Part shown: positions 6,031 to 10,433 of the stretch, piece by piece | Layout of the letters: every line of letters starts with the position of its first letter | Numbering within the stretch: the stretch's first letter is position 1 | Assembly: GCA_964431685.1 (NCBI GenBank) | Contig: CAYSLA010000120.1 | Location: forward strand, 1-10,433 | DNA: 10,433 nucleotides | Source of the DNA: CAYSLA01 sp964431685 | GTDB lineage: Bacteria; Armatimonadota; UBA5829 | Direction of reading: 5' to 3' | Notes under the pieces: model-generated | Database searches by the model: none | Told to the model about the DNA's origin: nothing | What the model saw: only the letters and a program-made list of their open reading frames with translations | Translations under genes and position numbers: made by a program

Positions 6031-7119
6031 ATGAAGATCGAATCATTTGTCGGAGAAGCCAACAAGGAAAGACTGATCGCCTGCATTAGGGGCGAGGCAA
6101 CGGACCGTGTCCCAAACTTCGAGATTCTCATCGAGGATCAACATGTGGAGAAACTGCTCGGAAGATATGCCGGCAACACGCTTGGAGTGGGCGGGGATCC
6201 AGCCAAGGGCAGCACGGCGGCGGAGACCACATTGCGACCGATGTACCCGAAGGACTACATCGAGCTCTGCCGAATCATCGGTCAAGACGCGATAGCCCTC
6301 GAAGCGTTCTGGACTCCCCTCAAACACCAGAGACCTGACGGCACTGTGGGGGCCATAACGGACCGCAGCATCAAGACCAGAGCCGATATGGAGCAGATAA
6401 TCTGGCCTACTGAAGAAGATATGGAGGAACGGCTCCAGTATGTACGCGAATATGTCGATGCTGCCCGGGGCACTGGAATAGGCGTCAGCTTCAGCGGTTT
6501 TTGCATCTTCCAGACGCTCTATGAGTTTGTAGTGGGAATGCACGACTGCATGGTAATGATATACGAAGACCGGGATATGTTCGACGAACTGATGTCCCGG
6601 TCCGCGGACTACTGCGCCGAACTGATAACGCGAGCCATCGCAGAGGGAATCGATTTCCTGTTTGCGGCGGATGACTTCGCTTTCAAGAGCGGGCTTTTTG
6701 TGCGACCCGAAGTGTTCGAGGAGATATGGCGTCCTCATTTCGACCGCATACTCGCGCCCGCAAGGGATGCCGGACTGCCGATTCTGTTCCACTCGGACGG
6801 CAAAGTGGACGCCGCGGTGGAAATGCTACTTGAGATGGGAGTCCAGTGCGTAACGCCGATGGACCCATCGGGGATTGACTACCAGGATTTCAAGAAGCGA
6901 TACGGGAGCAGAGTGACACTTCACGGGAACATCGACCTGACGTGGCCGCTCTCCACCGGCACACCTGAGGATGTCGAAAAGGAAGTGCTGGAGCATATGT
7001 CAGTCCTGAAGCCAGGGGGGAGATGGATCGCAGGCAGCAGCCACAGCATAGTCAACTTCATTCCCCACGACAACTTCATAACGATGATCAACGCCATACA
7101 CAAGTATGGGGTATACTAA
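6031..7119 (+). CDS. URO-D-superfamily protein, second copy
   Basis: A 362-residue second member of the URO-D superfamily, clearly different in sequence from the one upstream. Seen: NKERLIACIRGEATDRVPNF (11-30), VSFSGFCIFQTLYEFVVGM (152-170), FAADDFAFKSG (211-221), LPILFHSDGKV (249-259), VTLHGNIDLTWPL (295-307) and AGSSHSIVNFIP (334-345). HSDG, HGNID and the C-terminal SSHSI are usual family landmarks; no methyltransferase-type HxC zinc site is visible. ATG 6031 is chosen because GGGGAGG (6017-6023) lies 7 bases upstream; the frame stays open upstream to base 5635, but that part overlaps the preceding gene and looks like nonsense. The 26-bp spacing to the previous gene and 22 bp to the next place it in one operon. 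Together the two copies may form a heterodimer or act on successive intermediates, which is inference only. Confidence 0.85.
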   Translation: MKIESFVGEANKERLIACIRGEATDRVPNFEILIEDQHVEKLLGRYAGNTLGVGGDPAKGSTAAETTLRPMYPKDYIELCRIIGQDAIALEAFWTPLKHQRPDGTVGAITDRSIKTRADMEQIIWPTEEDMEERLQYVREYVDAARGTGIGVSFSGFCIFQTLYEFVVGMHDCMVMIYEDRDMFDELMSRSADYCAELITRAIAEGIDFLFAADDFAFKSGLFVRPEVFEEIWRPHFDRILAPARDAGLPILFHSDGKVDAAVEMLLEMGVQCVTPMDPSGIDYQDFKKRYGSRVTLHGNIDLTWPLSTGTPEDVEKEVLEHMSVLKPGGRWIAGSSHSIVNFIPHDNFITMINAIHKYGVY

Positions 7120-7141
7120 CGAGCAGGAGCATAGACAATAG

Positions 7142-8134
7142 ATGGCTACCAAAGCACAAAAAGGGCGCGGAGCAGTAGATATTCCTCCAGACATCCTTCT
7201 GGACATGTACCGCCGTATGGTCCTCATACGACGGTTTGAGGATACCATACACATTCGATTTCTGAAGGGCACACTGCCGGGCACCGTGCACCTCTACCAG
7301 GGCCAGGAAGCCGTGGCGGCAGGGGTTTGCGCGCATCTGCGCATTGACGATATGATCGCATCAACCCATCGGCCGCACGGTCACGCCATCGCCAAGGGTG
7401 TGCCTCTTAAGGCTATGATGGCAGAGCTGTACGGCAAAGAGACAGGCTGCTGCAGAGGCAAAGGCGGCTCTATGCACATCGGTGATCCGGAGGTGGGGAT
7501 GCCTCCGGCGATCGCCATAGTGGGCGGCGGGCTGACCATCGCCACCGGCTGCGGGCTTGCGTTCAAGTTTCAGAAGCGCGGGGCCGTCGCCGTGTCGTTC
7601 TTCGGAGACGGCGCCACCAATGAGGGCGACTTCCACGAATCGCTCAATATGGCCGCAATCTGGGATCTGCCGGTGGTATATGTGTGCGAGAACAACCTGT
7701 ACGGCGCTTCTACACATCTCAAACTTGTCTCCAAGCTGGAGAACCTGGCCGACAGAGCGTGCAGCTACGGCATGCCGTCGGCCATCTGCGACGGCAACGA
7801 CGTAACCGAGGTCTACACCTGCGTCGGCAAAGCGATCGAGCGCGCACGCTCTTGCGGCGGCCCGACTCTGGTCGAGTGCAAGACCTATCGAATCGGGGGC
7901 CACTCGCGCTCGGACGCCAACGCCTACCGCGACAAAGAGGAAGAGAAGCGCTGGTTCGCGAGAGACCCTCTAATCGTTGCGCAAAACAAACTCAAGGCAA
8001 TGGGCATCCTTTCTGACGCCGACATAGCGCGAATAGATGAGGAAATCGCAAAGGAGATAGATGAGGCTACGCAGTATGCGGAGAACAGCCCGCTGCCTGC
8101 TCCGGAGGAGTGTTTCACTCACTTGTTCGCGTAA
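7142..8134 (+). CDS. TPP-dependent dehydrogenase E1 alpha subunit (pyruvate/acetoin type)
   Basis: The 330-residue length fits AcoA/PdhA-type E1 alpha. It binds thiamine diphosphate and Mg, decarboxylates a 2-oxo acid or cleaves an acyloin, and hands the acyl group to a lipoylated E2. Seen: MYRRMVLIRRFED (22-34), YGKETGCCRGKGGSMHI (97-113), the TPP motif GDGATNEGDFHESLN starting at 155 and ending with NN at 184-185, and the loop YRIGGHSRSD (249-258). The segment that usually reads GxxGIVG before the barrel reads PPAIAIVGGG (121-130), so a normally polar active-site position (His or Asn) is Ile124; this may change substrate choice. AcoA is the closest style, but PdhA or a novel specificity is possible. 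Ribosome binding site AGGAG is at 7125-7129. The beta subunit follows 252 bp later after a repeat block. No E2 or E3 gene is in the window. Confidence 0.88.
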   Translation: MATKAQKGRGAVDIPPDILLDMYRRMVLIRRFEDTIHIRFLKGTLPGTVHLYQGQEAVAAGVCAHLRIDDMIASTHRPHGHAIAKGVPLKAMMAELYGKETGCCRGKGGSMHIGDPEVGMPPAIAIVGGGLTIATGCGLAFKFQKRGAVAVSFFGDGATNEGDFHESLNMAAIWDLPVVYVCENNLYGASTHLKLVSKLENLADRACSYGMPSAICDGNDVTEVYTCVGKAIERARSCGGPTLVECKTYRIGGHSRSDANAYRDKEEEKRWFARDPLIVAQNKLKAMGILSDADIARIDEEIAKEIDEATQYAENSPLPAPEECFTHLFA

Positions 8135-8161
8135 CAAGAGGACTATTCGCCAACACCTGTA

Positions 8162-8350
8162 AGGGCCCGTGCCCGTGTGCCGGCCTGTGGGGGCCGGGCC
8201 TATGTGCCGGCCTGTGGGGGCCGTGCCTATGTGCCGGCCTGTAGGGGCCGTGCCTATGTGCCGGCCTGTGGGGGCCGGGCCTATGTGCTGGCCTGTGGGG
8301 GCCGTGCCTATGTGCCGGCCTGTAGGGGCCGGGCCTATGTGCTGGCCCGG
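8162..8350. repeat. Seven-unit 27-bp tandem repeat between E1 subunit genes
   Basis: Seven consecutive 27-bp units (8162, 8189, 8216, 8243, 8270, 8297, 8324) share CCTATGTGCC, GGCCTGT and GGGGGCC cores and differ at only a few positions: first base G or A, ninth base G or T, and CCGG or CTGG near position 20; the first and last units are the most divergent. At each junction CCGGCC can pair with GGCCGG (or GGCCG) across a 6-nt loop, so the transcript could form a row of hairpins. It occupies most of the 252-bp gap between alpha and beta genes. Regulation of the subunit ratio, or mere slippage-prone repeat DNA, could explain it. The frame encodes a GGRAYVPAC nonapeptide, but the substitutions are not biased to synonymous sites. 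Confidence 0.92.
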
Positions 8351-8386
8351 AGCCCGCGGTAAGTATTCCAGGAATAAGGAACTGAT

Positions 8387-9409
8387 ATGGCAAAGAAATA
8401 CAGCTACGCCGAAGCGATTCGCGAAGGCATCAAAGAAGAAATGGAGCGCGATGAACGCGTATTCTGCATAGGCGAGGATATTGGGGTAAGCGGCGGATTC
8501 GGCGGAGCCTTTACCGTGACGCTGGGACTCTCGGACATATTCGGCCACGAGAGGATCTTGGACACACCTATCTCCGAGGCCGGTCTGGCCGGAGTGGCGA
8601 TAGGCGCTGCCCTCGCCGGCATGCGCCCCATTGCGGATGTGCAGTACTGCGACTTTCTGTTCTGCTGCATGGATCAGATGATAAACGAAGCGCCGAAGAT
8701 GCGCTATATGTCCGGCGGAAAGTGCTCGGTGCCGATGGTTATGCGTGCGCCCGTGGGAGTCACGGCACGCGGAGCGCAGCACGCACAAAGCGTTGAAAGC
8801 TACTTCATGCACTGCCCGGGCTGGAAAATAGCCTGCCCGTCTAACGCTTACGACGCCAAGGGTATACTCAAGACCGCCGTTCGAGATGACAATCCCGTGC
8901 TGATCTTCGAGCACAAGAAGCTCTACGGAGCCAAAGGTATCCGAAAGGTGGAGGGCGCACTGGACGCATCGAGTGAGATACCCGATGAAGACTACACGAT
9001 TCCTGAAGGCAAGGCGCGAATCGTCCGAGAGGGCACCGATGTCACAATACTTGCCAGCCTGAGAATGGTGTATGAGGCCGGGTTCGCGGCCACAGACCTT
9101 GAAGAACAGGGCATCAGCGTGGAGATTATCGATCCGCGTTGGCTGGTACCGTTCGATCACGAGACCTTGTATGCCTCAGTGAAGAAGACTGGACGATTGG
9201 TGGTTGTCCACGAGGATACGATAACCGGCGGCTGGGGGGCTGAGATAGCAGCGAGGACAATGAACGACGTCTTCGACTACCTCGACGCGCCGGTCAAGCG
9301 TGTATGCGCACCCGACACCCCCGCCCCGTTCTCGCCGCCTCTCGAGGATGTCTACGTTCCCGGCAAGACCCGGATCATTGAGGCGGTAAAGAGCGTGTGC
9401 TATAGATAA
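8387..9409 (+). CDS. TPP-dependent dehydrogenase E1 beta subunit (pyruvate/acetoin type)
   Basis: This 340-residue subunit pairs with the E1 alpha gene to form the usual alpha2-beta2 heterotetramer, with TPP sites at the interfaces. Seen: YAEAIREGIKEEMERDERVF (7-26) and GEDIG (29-33), then DTPISEAGLAGVAIGAALAG (59-78), whose E64 matches the glutamate that activates the TPP aminopyrimidine. QHAQSVESYFMHCPGWK (131-147) includes H132, matching the conserved active-site histidine; NPVLIFEHKKLYG (169-181) and a C-terminal transketolase-like domain (about 205-325) with IDPRWLVPFD (around 247-256) follow. Length and motifs fit AcoB or PdhB. Start ATG 8387 has AAGGA at 8376-8380, just after the repeat block. 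It is the last gene of the operon; the open space after its TAA holds no E2 gene. Confidence 0.9.
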   Translation: MAKKYSYAEAIREGIKEEMERDERVFCIGEDIGVSGGFGGAFTVTLGLSDIFGHERILDTPISEAGLAGVAIGAALAGMRPIADVQYCDFLFCCMDQMINEAPKMRYMSGGKCSVPMVMRAPVGVTARGAQHAQSVESYFMHCPGWKIACPSNAYDAKGILKTAVRDDNPVLIFEHKKLYGAKGIRKVEGALDASSEIPDEDYTIPEGKARIVREGTDVTILASLRMVYEAGFAATDLEEQGISVEIIDPRWLVPFDHETLYASVKKTGRLVVVHEDTITGGWGAEIAARTMNDVFDYLDAPVKRVCAPDTPAPFSPPLEDVYVPGKTRIIEAVKSVCYR

Positions 9410-9439
9410 GAGGCCGAATGAGGCGGAGGCATACGTGAC

Positions 9440-9583
9440 GGTGGTTGGGTTAGCAGTCACCGCGCCCCGGATATCGTCGAGGCGATCCTGATGGGCAACG
9501 AGCCGAGCGGGCTGTCATTGACAACGTTGACGAAACAACTGCCCGTGATCTGGACGGAGCAGAGGAGGGAGTTGGGATTCTGA
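9440..9583 (+). pseudogene. Fragment matching the C-terminus of a serine recombinase
   Basis: This open frame of 47 codons ends at TGA 9581-9583. It reads APDIVEAILMGNEPSGLSL, then TTLTKQ, then LPVIWTEQRRELGF. That pattern (APDIVEAIL.G..P..L....L.....P..W.EQR..LGF) is the typical C-terminal tail of large serine site-specific recombinases found in prophages and integrative elements. The recognisable part begins at about 9455 and a stop at 9419-9421 closes the frame upstream, so only the last 40 or so residues remain. It has no start codon or ribosome binding site of its own. It is probably the relic of a recombination or integration event beside the sugar operon. The family match is from memory of the motif, not a database search. 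Confidence 0.65.
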
Positions 9584-9594
9584 TGTATCGTGAA

Positions 9595-9622
9595 TCAGGC
9601 CGGGACGCGATGCCCGGCCTGA
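9595..9622. terminator. Perfect 10-bp hairpin between convergent genes
   Basis: TCAGGCCGGG (9595-9604) pairs perfectly with CCCGGCCTGA (9613-9622) around an 8-nt loop. It lies 26 bp beyond the stop of the minus-strand PEP-CTERM gene and downstream of the plus-strand operon, where a bidirectional terminator is expected. Neither side has a strong U-tract, so termination efficiency is uncertain. Confidence 0.5.
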
Positions 9623-9647
9623 ATGAATGTGACTGCAAATACCAATA

Positions 9648-10358
9648 CTACTTGCGTCGGCGAATGAGCGGCAACAGGCACCCAAGTCCACCGGCAAGAG
9701 CGAGGATAGACGACGGCTCGGGAACGGCCTGCATCGAGCCGATCTGGAAACTGAAGTCGTCGCCAGCCGTCGGGCGAGCCATGCCGAGGCTCAAAGTTGT
9801 GACGTCCGCCATGTTGAGAGGATCATTACCCTCACTCCAGTACGCGTCAGCGACGTTGAGCACGAGCGTGCCGGACGTGGAAGCCGTGGCAGAGATCAAA
9901 TACGTATAATCGAAGTTAGCCAGGGCCAACGTAAAGTCGACAGTGTCGCTCAAGTTGATCAAGTCGAACTGGAACGCCGTCACGCCACCGAGTCCCAGGG
10001 GCACAACAACAGGCCAGTTGAGGCCGTACCAATCGTTACTCCAGCCTATATTGGCATTTCCCAGCAAAGTTTCAGTTCCACCTCCCTGGAGTGTGTAAAG
10101 TTCCGTTCCGAGCGTGACATAGGCAACGCCGTTGCCCGTGCTGCCGACCAGTGTGTTCCCGTAGAAAGCCGAGGCATAGCGTTCGGCGGCGAGACCGCCG
10201 TAAGCCGATGGGCCTGTCTGTCCGTAATTGAAGGGGTTGGAACCGGGCACCGCAGTGGCGTCAAACGCCGTGGTGAACGGATCGATGGTGATGGCCTGAG
10301 CGCCAACGCCCAAGCCCAGCAGCGCGAGTGCTGCCATTACTAGAATCACTTTCTTCAT
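9648..10358 (-). CDS. PEP-CTERM exported protein
   Basis: A 236-residue secreted protein. The N-terminus MKKVILVMAALALLGLGVGA ends near AQA, a normal signal-peptidase site at about residue 22. The C-terminus has the PEP-CTERM sorting tripartite signal: VPEPSS (212-217), a hydrophobic helix ILALAGGLGCLLPLI, and RRRK at the end. That signal is recognised by exosortase, which removes it for surface or exopolysaccharide-linked display. The middle is Gly/Thr/Asn-rich and beta-like (for example LSDTVDFTLALANFDYTYL), typical of such proteins, without a domain I recognise. I choose the ATG at 10356-10358 because AGGAGG (10365-10370) lies 6 bases upstream; the longer frame to 10391 would place RRKK before the signal peptide. 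Convergent with the sugar operon and probably unrelated. An exosortase must be elsewhere in the genome. Confidence 0.88.
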   Translation of the reverse strand: MKKVILVMAALALLGLGVGAQAITIDPFTTAFDATAVPGSNPFNYGQTGPSAYGGLAAERYASAFYGNTLVGSTGNGVAYVTLGTELYTLQGGGTETLLGNANIGWSNDWYGLNWPVVVPLGLGGVTAFQFDLINLSDTVDFTLALANFDYTYLISATASTSGTLVLNVADAYWSEGNDPLNMADVTTLSLGMARPTAGDDFSFQIGSMQAVPEPSSILALAGGLGCLLPLIRRRK

Positions 10359-10421
10359 CTTTTTCCTCCTAAGTGTTGGTTGTGGCCGCACGGCTTCTAC
10401 TGCTCCGCTCTAGCCTACTGT

Positions 10422-10427
10422 AGTATA
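10422..10427 (-). promoter_or_regulatory. Possible -10 element of the PEP-CTERM gene
   Basis: Read on the minus strand this is TATACT, one mismatch from TATAAT, about 64 bp upstream of the start codon at 10358. The matching -35 would lie outside the window, so it cannot be tested here. Confidence 0.25.
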
Positions 10428-10433
10428 CCCCCC

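Noticed and set aside
4889..7119. Heme biosynthesis (hemE) assignment for the two URO-D-like genes
   Set aside because: Two divergent copies sit in a sugar operon and show superfamily landmarks only; no other heme gene is nearby.
8162..8350. CRISPR array
   Set aside because: Units are contiguous with no unique spacers and there are no cas genes.
8169..8471. Repeat-peptide open frames on both strands across the 27-bp array
   Set aside because: A 27-bp period keeps several frames open automatically; substitutions are not synonymous-biased and no ribosome binding site fits.

Overview
The window reads as a metagenome-assembled bacterial chromosome segment: moderate to high G+C, many inter-genic palindromes, and an assembly gap of exactly 100 Ns. 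A PEP-CTERM protein and a carbohydrate operon rich in uroporphyrinogen-decarboxylase-like (URO-D-like) paralogues suggest a Gram-negative-type environmental lineage such as Armatimonadota or the PVC group. That placement is a low-confidence guess; there is no marker gene.

Layout. Bases 1-154 hold nothing I recognise. A G/C-rich palindrome (155-199) is followed by a near-consensus sigma70-type promoter (TTGACA-17-TATGAT, 215-243) with a TGTAA-N5-TTACA operator candidate inside its spacer. Seven plus-strand genes follow, closely spaced except at two repeat-filled gaps. They are an RpiR/SIS regulator (297-1187), a RuBisCO-like protein interrupted by the gap (1211-2179), a rhamnulokinase-family FGGY kinase (2252-3730), a TIM-barrel sugar isomerase with an E-D-H-D metal-site pattern (3904-4887), two divergent URO-D-superfamily proteins (4889-6004 and 6031-7119), and the alpha (7142-8134) and beta (8387-9409) subunits of a TPP-dependent 2-oxoacid/acetoin dehydrogenase E1. 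The larger spaces hold hairpins (2179-2239, 3779-3807), a long inverted repeat (3822-3882) and seven 27-bp tandem repeats (8162-8350). Downstream are a fragment matching the C-terminus of a serine recombinase (9440-9583), a hairpin (9595-9622), and a convergent minus-strand PEP-CTERM exported protein (9648-10358).

How it may work together. Isomerase plus ketose kinase is the first half of a rhamnose/fucose-type pathway and would give a ketose 1-phosphate. No class II aldolase is present. Instead the cluster carries a RuBisCO-like protein, a family whose known members enolise or isomerise ketose 1-phosphates or act on branched sugar-acid phosphates, and an acetoin-dehydrogenase-like E1 pair without E2/E3. 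I infer an uncharacterised sugar or deoxy-sugar catabolic operon controlled by its own RpiR-type, sugar-phosphate-sensing regulator. The substrate is unknown, and the role of the URO-D-like proteins is not predictable from sequence.
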